Shown: positions 44,186 through 54,660 of the stretch, piece after piece
How the letters are laid out: every line of letters begins with the position of its first letter
Numbering within the stretch: the first letter of the stretch is position 1
Assembly: GCA_951213105.1 (NCBI GenBank)
Contig: OX578153.1
Location: forward strand, 54,064,020-54,128,019
Reading direction: 5' to 3'
Length of the DNA: 64,000 bases
Origin: Amaurobius ferox
Lineage: Eukaryota; Arthropoda; Arachnida; Araneae; Amaurobiidae
Notes under the pieces: model-generated
Seen by the model: only the letters and a program-made list of their open reading frames with translations
Databases searched by the model: none
Told to the model about the DNA's origin: nothing
Position numbers and translations under genes: made by a program

Positions 44186-45355
44186 TTTTTCATACATACG
44201 TATTTATACGTAAGTTATGAATGGCGCATTAATATAACGATGGGTGACGCAATTCTATGCACATATTTCGTAATGTATCGAAATATGAAAATGTGAAAAT
44301 GTTTCAAAACTATGAACTTCCGAAGTTAATCTTACTGTACGTTTTTGAAAATGATTTAATATACAATAGAGTATATATATATAATATAGTTGAGTGACGC
44401 ATATATATATGAAAAATATTTATATAACTGAATATTCTACTCTATGAAAGCAATCTGAATCTGAAATTTTAATTTACTTAGTCTTTAGCGCTAATCGAAA
44501 TTTTGATTCATGATAATCGAAATTTGGTGGATAATTATACATCGCGGTAATCAAACTAGTGATAACCGAGGGATTGCTGTATTCCGAAAAATAATAATGT
44601 AAGAAATATTATAATAATATTCACCAAAATAACATAATATTACCAACAAACAACCTTTCAAATGAAATGCACTCTGATTCGCTTCAGGTAAATTAATAAC
44701 AATTCCGTTTCTATATATGATACACCTCCACTAACATTCATCATTAAATCACTCTGCCATGATACTTTTAATGGTTGCTTTACTGGACTGACATGATATC
44801 TCCATCATATGCACGATATTTTATGACTACTAGATGACTATAATTACTATTCTAATATCCGAAATGTCGGGTAAAATTTACATTTACATTTGGAAAACAA
44901 TTTTCTATCATGAAACGCATCATAATGATAAAATAATTACATTTACCATATTGAAGTCAAACCGATTTAGCAGTCATTTACTTCCTAGCTGTCTGTATTT
45001 GACAGCCTAATTGCTTAATCACTGAACTACATTAACTACGCCAAATGGAATTTTTAGATACAAATCACGAATTTAAATTAGGTAATTAAATAGTTATTTG
45101 TCATTTTACAACGGCACTATCTGTTCAGTAGCTGTTTCCTGTAGATATGTATCATGTATGAAGATGTAGTAGAGGGTGTTTCATCATAATTTATGTTCAG
45201 AGTTTTATCTGTTCGCAGACTCAATATAGGAAAAATTTAAAATAAAGGAAAATCGTTGAAAAGGACAGTAGCATTATGCCATGACATTTTGCTGGAAGGG
45301 GTGGTATTAAAAATATAGGGATCTAAATTTATATACTGCCCCCCCCCCTTCTTTT
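44186..45355. other. Unassigned AT-rich DNA
   Basis: 'agtgataaccgagggattgc' near 44560 looks like a pogo/Tigger-type terminal sequence without a visible partner. A C-run lies just before the SINE (45341-45349). Confidence 0.4.
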
Positions 45356-45628
45356 TCGACCCATACCGTCCCACCTACCCGAAAGTGTAAGGTATATGTT
45401 TGGACGGCCGAGAAGTGCCACCCAATTTAGACTGGAACCCAGTAGAGTAAGATCCATATAGGTACCGTACTCCTCTTCCCTACTACCAACCTCTCGGAAA
45501 GACTTACGGGCCTACATATTTAATGTACCCGTACTCCGCGTGAACACGGAGGCAGTTTGGGCAAAGCCGGGATTCGAATTCTGGTCATCCGAGTACAATT
45601 CCCGCCCGCTAACAACTGAGGTGTCCTA
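45356..45628 (-). mobile_element. SINE family 1, diverged copy
   Basis: Same order as the other copies: tail complement 'accgtcccacctacccgaaa', 'gtgccacccaatttagactg', 'actaccaacctctcggaaag', 'cgtactccgcgtgaacacgg', box-B complement 'gggattcgaattctgg' and head 'ccgctaacaactgag'. It is more decayed than the 21.8-kb copy. Confidence 0.82.
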
Positions 45629-45878
45629 CCTCTTATACGTTCCCCCTATCGAAACAGGTTCAATTAAAAAAAGTTGTGTCCCGAACGCATTAAAACAGTA
45701 GAATGCTTCCTACCTTCTTAACTTAAAATCAAATTCTCGCTGAGATATTTGGAAAATAATTATCTAAATTTTAGACATTTCAGTACAGCAGAAAAGTCGC
45801 TTTATCGCAAAGCAATTTCTGTCAATGAAGGAGTCGACTGTAAATTGCGATATTTTCATTAATACATCCTGGTTTTTA

Positions 45879-46682
45879 TACTTTCTCTGCCTACATGACA
45901 ATATATAAGGAAAGTATTTGAATCATATCGAAAATCACATCTCGACTTTTCGATAGATGTACGCGTTTAAGACTTATAGAACACGAAAAAACTATTTTTA
46001 GCGTGACGTCTGTGTGTATGTGTGTGTGCAAAGTACTTATCCACTTTAACTCAAAAACTAAAGGACGGAACTTCATAGAATTTTATAGGTAAGTCGCTTA
46101 TGGGTAACCCTGCTGCTGATTACATTTTGATACGATTCAGAATAAAAGAAACCTGCCTTTTTTGCTGAAAGCAACTCAAAAATTGGATGAATCCACGCAA
46201 GCTCAAAAATTAATTGACTAAATTTCCCGAAAATTGGCAGATAAATCACTTGTAAGTTACCATGGTGCTGATTAGATTTTGATATGATTCAGAAAAAAGA
46301 ACCTGCCTTTGTTTACAAAATAGCCCGGAAAAATTATCAATATCTAAAATAAAAGACTACACCTGCTCAAATGTATCAATTAAATGCTTGTTTTATAAGT
46401 AATTTTTGACGATGAAAAGAGTATGTCCAACCCCATTACTCTAGAACTAGCAGTTCACGAGATATTTACATGTTTTCGCATTTTTACTACGATGTTTTTG
46501 AAAATATGTCCAGTTATCAAATGAAAACGAAATCTGAGTTAAAAGTGCCAATGCAATGGTAATTTCAAATAACTATATGTGTTATTTAGTGCAATTAAAC
46601 TCAATTTAATGAATTATTAATGGAACAAAGCGAAAATGAATTCGAGTTTTTAAGGGAAAGGCAAGTGCTGCTCACATCAGAT
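45879..46682 (+). mobile_element. Family B element, diverged copy
   Basis: Start TACTTTCTCTGCCTACATGA with arm ATATATAAGGAAAGTATTTG. Then 'aaaatcacatctcgactttt', 'tttttagcgtgacgtctgtg', two 'aactaaaggacggaacttca'-type blocks and the end GGGAAAGGCAAGTGCTGCTC-ACATCAGAT. Confidence 0.8.
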
Positions 46683-46759
46683 TCTTTCGATTATGAATTC
46701 CCTTGAATGGACGGCATTTCTTTGCATGGATTACTTCTTATACAATTATCTGGTTAAAC

Positions 46760-46895
46760 GGCAGTCAATTCGGTTAACCGGGTACTAAACTCCGGTTAGC
46801 CAAAAAAAGATATAATGCGAAATCTTTAACATTGTCTTCAGCTTTTTCTGTTAACCGGATATACATTTTGAGACTGTCTAACCGAATTGACTGCC
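46760..46895. mobile_element. 136-bp MITE, pogo/Tigger-like ends
   Basis: GGCAGTCAATTCGGTTA at the left is exactly complemented at the right (46879-46895). Further inside, 'ctccggttagcc' and 'ctgttaaccggatat' also pair. Ends of the CAGT...GGTTAACCGG type are known from pogo/Tigger elements; the assignment is by resemblance only. Confidence 0.6.
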
Positions 46896-48419
46896 CATGA
46901 AGCAGAAATCTTTGAGCCGACTCTTATTAAAGTTTGCATAGAGAGTTCAAATCATCCTATATACTTTATCTGTTTTGAATGTAGAATATTTGATGTAACA
47001 TTCATATTGACTCAGAAACTAAGTACATTACACACCGTGCGAGATATCTGCATTCTATATCTTTTCTACCGTTTTGCTATCAATGACTAGAAATGGAAAC
47101 AGTATGTCAACTAAAATCAATATGCGCAATCCGTGAAATGTCAAAACTAAGGACGATTTATCATCTCCCGTGAGAGACATTCTTCGATTTTGGTTTTTCT
47201 ATATTTATTTGCAACAGTACTTCATAATCAAAAACAGCAAAAACTTAGAATATATATTTTTATTTTCTCGACACTACCGTAAAATAGGTTCTTCCGAGAT
47301 ATTCCGGAATTTATTCCACCCCAGCAATAACACTATATCAGTAAAGGTCTTATCTTTCTCTGTCTGTGTATCCTACTTGGCGATATGTTTGGCGATATTG
47401 CCAAATAAATTCTCGTTGTCTCCGCCAAACATGGCGACTTTTGTAAATAGAGCCAAATTAAAGTTAATTCATTATCTACTAAAATATAATTCAATTTCTT
47501 TCATATTCCTGGTCTGAAATTATATGTATCGTATAGTTGATGGAAACTGTAAAATGTGCGCAATATTTATGTTTGAATTTGAAGTAGTTTTTTTAATATT
47601 CAGAACTTTTATTAAGATCATAGGAAATGAAAAGTAAATATAGCATCCTTGATTCAAAATATAACGAGCTTTACTGTAGGTGGTACAAGTAGATTTTATT
47701 ACATGGGGGGGGGGAGAATATGGCTGTATTTGTGTTCTGTCAGACGTCGCGTTGTATTTATATGTTACTATAATGATTTATCCGACGTTATCCCGGTCCT
47801 AAATTAGCTCCCTTAACTTAAATAAAACATTTACAGTATCACCTCTTCAAACTGTCTCAAGTCCTGCACTCCAAAACTGTGGAAAGCAAACAAAATTATA
47901 ATAAATAGAAAAAACTATTTTAATGAATGAGAAAAGGCGTGGCTTAAACACCATCGTGAGCTAGGCATGCGTAGTCGTTTGGGGAGTAAAAGGAGAATAA
48001 AACCCTTCTGCGAGCGGGAATGAAGATTACAATTTTTATGCGTTTAGTTCAAATATCACAAGAAATAATGTATAATGTAATAAGTAAAAGAGAAATTTTT
48101 TGTTGCTGTTAGAATGTAAAGATATACACATAACTTTTTTCAAAACTACAGGATTGTGCAAATATTACTTTTCTGTATTCTGTTAAATAAGTATCAGATA
48201 TCATAAATTAATGCAAATTTTGAAACAATTAAAATTATCTGAAGTGTGCTCAACACGACTTTCTCATACCAGAATCTATTTTGTGATTTTTTTTTCAAAT
48301 TTTGCAACCGTACCACGTAACATACTATGAATGTAATCATTTGGAATAAAAATTTTTCTAGATATGGTTAAACCAACAGACAAACGCTACCAATACATCA
48401 TTAGAATACTATCTCTTAG
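46896..48419. other. Unassigned DNA with one GGCGA/GCCAA patch
   Basis: 47380-47460 holds 'cttggcgatatgtttggcga', 'attgccaaat' and 'cgccaaacatggcgact', an isolated module of the family-A type. A G-run lies at 47705-47713. A plus-strand 115-codon frame (47170-47517) crosses the module and is probably chance. Confidence 0.45.
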
Positions 48420-48424
48420 CAAAA

Positions 48425-48850
48425 CACGATTGATTTCATTGATTTAGCGCCATGTCTCTCAATTTCGCGATATTTTTTTTTCGATTTAACGATATTTTTG
48501 TCAATTTGTCAAATTTAAAAAAAACTCGTCAAGCTGGCGACACACCGCCAAATTTTTCGCCGAAAGTTATGGACGGGCGGTTAGAGAAATGGGCTATTAA
48601 GATATTAAATTAATGAATAATTATCACAAAGCAACTTTACCAAGGAAATTGAACTACCAAGGAAATTACCAAGGAAATTGAACTTAATTTTGTTAAATAT
48701 TGAATTTTCATCAATTATGCGCCATTTATAACAAGTTACGGTCATTTTATCAATTTGGAGACATTTTTGATAATTTGGCGATATTTTGTTGCATTCGGGG
48801 ACATTAAAACGAGTCGCCAAATTTGTAGCCAAATGACACGGTTGGATTGA
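48425..48850 (-). repeat. Two isolated TTGGCGA/TCGCCAA modules
   Basis: Modules at 48430-48570 and 48700-48835, each with 'tcaatttggcgatatttt'-like steps every 18-25 bp and, in the first, the 'gaaagttatggacggg' string that borders the module in family A. No element ends adjoin. Direct near-repeats 'accaaggaaattgaac' lie between them at 48639-48682. Confidence 0.6.
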
Positions 48851-48911
48851 CAGACAAACCCTACCGAATCATCATTATAATACTATATTCTCACAAAGTA
48901 CTTTTAATTTA

Positions 48912-49666
48912 TTACTTTCCCTGCAATACATGGTAATGTATAGGGAAAGTATTGGTATTATGCCGAAAATCACAACTCGAGTTTTCGACGGATCTACACG
49001 TTTCGAGACCTCTAGAATACGAAAAAACTATTTTTAGCGTGACGTCTGTGTGTGTGTCTGTGTGTCTGTCTGTCTGTGCAGATTTTTTATCCACTCTAAC
49101 TAAAAAACTAATGGACCGAATTTCACAAAATTTTGTAGGTAAGTCACTTGTGGGCGGGGCTGGTGCTGATTAGTTTTGGGTACGATTCGGAATAAAAGAA
49201 CCCGCCTTTTTTGGGAAATGGCCCGCAAAAGCTTGTATCCACTGTAGCTGAAAAACTAATGGACCGAATTTCACAAAATTCGGTAGATGAGTCACGTATA
49301 GGCCACCCTGGTGCTGATTAGATTTTGGTACGATTCAGAAGAAAATAACCTGCCTTTTTTTGCAAAATGGCCCGCAAAAATTGCCAAAATCTAAAATAAA
49401 AAACTGGGTATACTCAAATATATCTATTAAATGCTGATTTAATACGTAATATTTAACGACGAAGAGAATAAGACCAACCCCATTACACTAGGACTAGCCG
49501 TTCTCGAGATATTTTAGTTTTTCGTACTTTCCCTACGCCACCTTTGAAAATAAGTCCGGTTATCGAATGAGAACGAAAATTGAATTAAAAGTGAAATAAA
49601 TTTAATTAAAATAAAGATAACGCTAATATAAGTCTGCAGGGAAAGTCATGTGCTGCTCACATCAGA
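48912..49666 (+). mobile_element. Family B element, full length (short form)
   Basis: TTACTTTCCCTGCAATACAT with partner ATGTATAGGGAAAGTATTGG; 'cacaactcgagttttcgacg'; 'gaaaaaactatttttagcgt'; (TGTG/TGTC)n at 49047-49078; two 'aaaaactaatggaccgaatt' blocks; end CTGCAGGGAAAGTCATGTGC-TGCTCACATCAGAT. It has no frame longer than 73 codons. It is followed after three Ts by a second copy. Confidence 0.9.
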
Positions 49667-49669
49667 TTT

Positions 49670-50425
49670 TTACTTTCCTTGCAATACATGGTAATGTATA
49701 GGGAAAGTATTGGTATCATGCCGAAAATCACAACTCGAGTTTTCGACGGATCTACACGTTTCGAGACCTCTAGAATACGAAAAAACTATTTTTAGCGTGA
49801 CGTCTGTGTGTGTGTCTGTGTGTCTGTCTGTCTGTGCAGATTTTGTATCCACTCTAACTAAAAAACTAATGGACCGAATTTCACAAAATTTTGTTGGTAA
49901 GTCTCTTGTGGCCGGGGCTGGTGCTGATTAGTTTTGGGTACGATTCGGAATAAAAGAACCCGCCTTTTTTGTGAAATGGTCCGCAAAAGCTTGTATCCAC
50001 TGTAGCTGAAAAACTAATGGACCGAATTTCACAAAATTCGGTAGATGAGTCACGTATAGGTCACCCTGGTGCTGATTAGATTTTGGTACGATTCAGAAAA
50101 AAATAACCTGCCTTTTTTTGCAGAATGGCCTGCAAAAATTATCAAAATCTAAACTAAAAAGCTACGTATGCTCAAATATATCCATTAAATGCTTGTTTAA
50201 TGCGTAATTTTTAACGAAGAAAAGAATAAGACCAACCCCATTACATTAGGATTAGCCGTTCTCGAGATATATTAGTTTTTTTCGTATTTTTCCACGCCAC
50301 CTTTGAAAATAAGTCCAGTTATCAAATAAGAACGAAAATTGAATTAAAAGTGAATTAAATTTAATTGAAATAAATAGAACGTGGATATAAGTTTGCAGGG
50401 AAAGTCATGTGCTGCCCACATCAGA
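49670..50425 (+). mobile_element. Family B element, head-to-tail neighbour
   Basis: Nearly identical to the preceding copy over its full 756 bp, including the microsatellite and both 'aatggaccgaatttcacaaa' blocks. Repeat period 758 bp. It differs by scattered substitutions and small indels mostly in the last 350 bp. Confidence 0.9.
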
Positions 50426-50439
50426 TTTTTTAATTTAGC

Positions 50440-50600
50440 ATCATTTTCATACATTTGGCGACAGTTTCAATCGATTTGGCGACGTATTTTGTAGATTTGA
50501 CGATATTTTCATCAATTTCACATCATTTAAAAAAAGTCGCCAAGTTGACGACATCCCGCCAAATCTGTCGCTAAACGTTACAGAGACGAGCAGATGTAGA
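50440..50600 (-). repeat. Isolated TTGGCGA/TCGCCAA module
   Basis: 'acatttggcgacagtttcaa', 'tcgatttggcgacg', 'aagtcgccaagttgacgaca' and 'cgccaaatctgtcgctaaac' then 'gttacagagacgag' follow the minus-strand order of the family-A module. It adjoins the end of the B pair. Confidence 0.65.
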
Positions 50601-50770
50601 AATGAGTTCTTAAAGTAAATTTTAAGTAGCTTGTGATATTTTTTTTGGCAAATTTATGCAATTTTTTTTTTACCTAAACAAAATTGAAAAATCTGTATTG
50701 TTTGTCCAAATGATCATAATTATAACATATCACCCTTCACTTTAAAAGGCCTGACAACATCTTTCAATTC

Positions 50771-50835
50771 ATGCACTCTGATTGATGCACTCAATTGATG
50801 CACTTTGATTAATGCACTCAGTTAATGCACTTTGA
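50771..50835. repeat. 13-14-bp tandem repeat, five units
   Basis: ATGCACTCTGATTG and variants repeat at 13-14-bp steps. Confidence 0.85.
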
Positions 50836-51310
50836 GCGGGGTAAATTCCCCCTACCCGGAGGAGGTTAATGACGTCATGAACACAAAAAATGTATCGCGG
50901 CTTGTTTTCACAACAATGACTAAAACTAAGTCTTGTAATCATTGAGGCATAAATAAACACTTTTATGCATGATTATGTAAAATTGTGTGCTATTCTGCGA
51001 TGTTAAAAAAATATAAAATTTCGTATAAACTTCGAAACTTTCACTGGAATTTCAAAAAACTCTATCTCGTTCCATATCTTTCGATAAAAAATCAGGATAT
51101 AAAGTTTCGTGAAAATGCGTTAATATTTGAGGCAGCTATGAAGTACACAAGGAAATGACCTCAGACAGACCGACAGACGGACATCACTCCAAAAATAGTC
51201 AAAATGTGTTCAAGGGGTCCTAAAACATATATTGGCATCAAAATCTCGAATTCGAAAAGTTTCTTGAAAACAATACTTTATCTATGCTATATTACATATT
51301 AGCATGAGAA
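50825..51310 (-). mobile_element. Repeat E, longest copy
   Basis: Minus strand: hairpin end 'atgctaatatgtaatatagc' near 51290-51310, then 'cttttcgaattcgagatttt', 'ggagtgatgtccgtctgtcg', then 'ttacataatcatgcataaaa', 'gattacaagactta' and 'gtgttcatgacgtcatta'. Hairpin end, CGAATTCGAG block and TGTC-rich patch repeat the layout of families A and B, so E may be a third related family. Confidence 0.55.
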
Positions 51311-51545
51311 TGTAAAAATAAATATAAAGGAATTGTCCCACGAATTTAGTTCAAACGTTCTTCGATCTTTCTGATAATGTCAAGATAGAAATTTTGTGAA
51401 AATATATTCGATCAATAAGGAACTGATTTTTGTAAAAATCGCTCAAAATCATCCTAAAACTAATTCGAATAGAAAAAAAATCAAACAGAAGCGCATAGTT
51501 TCGGGTCCTGAAATACATTTGTACCGAATTCCCGCAAGATGCTTA

Positions 51546-51815
51546 GATTTTCTGGTACAGACACCACATGCACAGACACATAAACACACAGACACACATC
51601 ATTTTAACGGATTTTCTGTTACAGACACGACATTCACCACACAGACACACAGGCACACCTTTTTATAATAGGTTTTCTGGTGCAGACACCACATTCACAG
51701 ACACGCATCTTTCTAATAGGTTTTCTGGTGTAGATACTACATGCACAGGCGCACATTTTTCTAACAGGTTTTCTGGTACAGTCACCGAACGCACAGACGC
51801 ACAGACACACATATA
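51546..51815. repeat. Minisatellite of TTTTCTGGT(A/G)CAGACACC units
   Basis: Five units of 48-64 bp start near 51548, 51612, 51673, 51721 and 51769. Unit length varies through extra (CA)CAGACACA steps. The frames crossing it are repeat artefacts. Confidence 0.88.
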
Positions 51816-52214
51816 AACATATTTCTAATATTAGAAGATCACATATAAGTTAATAGTATTGATTGGGAAAGATGCTTTAACCTTGTGAACTCGAATATCT
51901 TAAAAGTGCGAGCAGTAAGATAGGAAATAATCCTATTAAACATAAACCTAGGCGCCACTGATAGGATAGACTTAATATTGTTAGAATCGAATTGTTTTAG
52001 ACGAATTGCCAGAAAACGCCAGATGTTGCGTACGTTCTGCACACACCAGCATTTGATCCCTAGGTCATTTCTTCTTTTCTATTCGGGCCAATATTGATAA
52101 CGAAAACAGTAGGCTTAGGAAATCAATATAAGAAGTATCTGAAATGTCAGAACTACAAACAATCCATCTCCTTAGATAGAAAACGTTTGGCTGTAGTTTT
52201 ATTTCTATGCATTT

Positions 52215-52514
52215 TTACTTTCCCTGCAATACATGGTGATACATAGGGAAAGAACTGGAATCGTTCAAAAATTCAGAACTTGAGTTTTCGACAGATCTAC
52301 GCGTTTCAGAACGCAAAAAACCTATTTTTAGCGTGACGTCCACGTGTGTATGTCTGTGCGTCTATCTATCTGTGTGTCTGTTTGTGCCATGTATATATTC
52401 ACTCTAGCTAAGTATCTAATTAACCAAATTTTACAAAATTTAGTAGATAAGTTACTTGTGGGTTATCTGGGTGCTGATTAGATTTTGTTACTATTCGAAT
52501 ACAAAGAATCAGCC
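52215..52514 (+). mobile_element. Family B element, left part (interrupted by SINE)
   Basis: TTACTTTCCCTGCAATACAT, 'acatagggaaagaactggaa', 'tttttagcgtgacgtccacg' and 'gtgctgattagattttgtta', up to AGAATCAGCC. Family B resumes after the SINE with 'tcattgcgaaataatacgca' and fades near 52960. Confidence 0.82.
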
Positions 52515-52632
52515 GCCAACGTCTCTACCGTGCTGAAAACACCGGTTCTCGCTAGATCACCGAAGTCAAGCAGCATCGGGCGCGGTTAGTACTTGGGTGG
52601 GGGACCACCTGAGAACACCGCGTGCTGTTGGC
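52515..52632 (+). rRNA. 5S rRNA-like head of a SINE
   Basis: 118 nt matching eukaryotic 5S rRNA throughout. It has the terminal stem GCCAAC/GTTGGC; 'gaaaacaccggttctcg'; internal promoter box A 'agtcaagcagcatcgggc' and box C 'tagtacttgggtggggg-acc'; and 'gagaacaccgcgtgctg'. No T-run terminator follows; the sequence runs directly into the tRNA-like SINE body, and the unit is bounded by target-site duplications. It is therefore a retroposed 5S-derived SINE head and not a member of an rDNA array. The complete terminal stem and both promoter boxes suggest it could have driven Pol III transcription. Confidence 0.88.
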
Positions 52633-52900
52633 ACATTTCGGGCGCGGTAGCCCGGTGGTTTGCGCGCTGGATTTGCACGCTGCCACAACTGCCACCGTGT
52701 TCATGCGGAGTACGATCACGTTAAAGATGTGGGTCCGTAAGTCCTTCCGAGAGGTTGGTGGTAGGGGAAGGAGGGTACGGTCCCTATGGATGCTTCCCCC
52801 ACAGGGTTCCGGTCTAAATTGGGTGGCACTTCCCTGCAGTTCAAACGGTTACCTTACACCTTTCTGGTAGGTCGGACGGTCTGGGTCACAACAACAACAG
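52515..52900 (+). mobile_element. Composite SINE: 5S rRNA head + family 1 body, with TSD
   Basis: Order: 5S-like head (52515-52632), linker ACATTTC, tRNA-like head GGGCGCGGTAGCCCGGTGGT with box A. The box B segment present in other copies (GGGTTCGATTCCC) is deleted here. The family 1 body follows ('gatcacgttaaagatgtggg', 'ggtctaaattgggtggcact') and then the (CAA)n tail. The perfect 10-bp duplication AGAATCAGCC lies at 52505-52514 and 52901-52910, exactly at the 5S start and the tail end, showing that the whole unit was inserted as one. Confidence 0.88.
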
Positions 52901-53599
52901 AGAATCAGCCTCTCATTGCGAAATAATACGCACAAATTTTTTAAAATCTGAAATAAACCAGTCGATAACTGAATCCAAATTGAAACGGTGACCAAACCTC
53001 TGTTGTCATCCACCCCCAGGTAGAAGAGATATAATTGCAAACACTGCACTGTTTCATTCAGTTGCCACGTCGTTCAGGATTCTTAGACTCGAAATCACTG
53101 CAAACATTGATGTGTATACTGTGACGGCTATGTTGATGCAGTCAGTGATAAATTTTGTCCTTATGGCCCACGTGTTAAGCAGTACTGTGATTTCTGCCGA
53201 ACTTGTTGCTTTGATTCAAGATGAGATTAAAAGTCGCATTGAGCAGGCTCTCGAAAAAAAACCTTCGTATATTAGAATGATATCAGTCTGTTGGATCCCC
53301 CCATACACACACACACACACTACCATCACCACCACCAAGCAAGTCTCTTATCACCTCTTTAACAAAGGACTGTCAGAAATTTTTAGAACTTTCAGATTTT
53401 GCCTACCCCTCTCCCAGGGCCAGGTGATGGATAGCTTGAATAAGATCTAGTTTAAAATTGATTTTGCTGCATATGGAACTGCGTCGTTAGCCGATGACAT
53501 CATTCCTATTCATCTCCAAATATTTGTCTCCCCGTCTAGAAGTCATGTTTACCGTAAGGTGAAAGCCAAAGAAACTCCCACAAACTGATCCCAACTTCA

Positions 53600-54440
53600 A
53601 ATTTTCTAGGCTCTTAAGCCTAATGATATGAAAGTTGCCCAATATGAAACCAGGGTTCCCGCAAAGACCCTCACCCTCAGCCGCTTTACATTAATGCCTG
53701 CTCCGGATAGGAGGTAATTGTAATGGAACTGAATGCCATTCTTGACACCTCTATTATTGGCAAATTTGCCAGGGGTATGATGTTACTCGAACAGTATTCC
53801 AATATTGATTTTAGGAAAATTCTGGATTTCATCACTGGTAGAAGTATTTCTTTTAGCATAAGAACTCTTAAAAATGAAAGACCCCGGAAAGTTTTAATTA
53901 GAAGCTTCCATACCCAGATGGAAACTAACGACCTTCAGAATTAGTTAAATATCCTCGGAGACTTTGAATTTCACAGCTAAATCAGAAGACCAAAGATCTT
54001 CTCTCCTTATTTATGATAACCTTTCCACTTTATGATACTCTTCTGTCCTTCTTGAGCTTAAAAATATGTTCAACATACAAATCAAAATTTCGCCCTTTAA
54101 GATCAAAAATCTACTTCTGATACCAATATTTTGGACACTCTTCTGAAAGCTGTTCTTTCTCAAGCAAATGCTTGAAGTGCCCAAAGAAGCATTTCACAAG
54201 GAATTGCAGACTACCAAGAGAATCTCCCTCGGTATGCTGCAATTACTTGGGGATGCTCCCAGCGAATTTTAAACTCTGTCCAGCGAATCCTAGAAATCGA
54301 CCCCGTAAAATTCTAGGTACCAAAATTGCTCTTCCTCTCCAGTGTAGAACTTTTTCTAGTATACCTATCGCTGAAGGTACTTCCGTTGTGGATATTTTCA
54401 GAGGTACGTACGTGGACTGAAACTCCTCCTGCACATTATG
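53600..54440 (+). pseudogene. LINE ORF1 remnant (X-element/Jockey-like, zinc knuckle)
   Basis: A frame of 73 codons (53723-53944) ends SIRTLKNERPRKVLIRSFHT-QMETNDLQN, like the pre-zinc-knuckle domain (PRE_C2HC) of X-element-type ORF1 proteins. About 220 bp further, KCLKCPKKHFTRNCRLPRES (from 54166) gives a C-x2-C-x3-H-x4-C knuckle. PSVCCNYLGMLPANFKLCPA-NPRNRP is the decayed second knuckle, with the His replaced by Leu and a shifted first Cys pair. The ...PANPRNRP end is typical of the family. Several stops and frameshifts occur. ORF1 binds element RNA during retrotransposition. No ORF2 (endonuclease or RT) was seen downstream. Confidence 0.75.
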
Positions 54441-54660
54441 TGCCATCCTCTCCTGATTCCGGATATGGTTTTTTGTACTTCGTCCAAACGTCTCTGGTGT
54501 TCAAAGACTTGCTTGTCGATGTCGGTATCTCCAAATTCTCTGAATATGCGAAAGTCATCAAAGTGTAACTATCTCTTGCAGTTGGTGGACTGAATACGAT
54601 TTCGGTTGCTGTCGATGCCATTTAGTTGATATTCTGTTGAATATCCCCAAACTACACTGA

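Noticed and set aside
47170..47517. 115-codon plus-strand frame, possibly membrane protein
   Set aside because: It crosses the dispersed GGCGA/GCCAA module and has no domain or conserved start; hydrophobicity comes from AT-rich codons.
52515..52632. Genuine 5S rRNA gene
   Set aside because: No terminator follows, it is fused to a SINE body, and it is bracketed by a target-site duplication, so it is a retroposed head.
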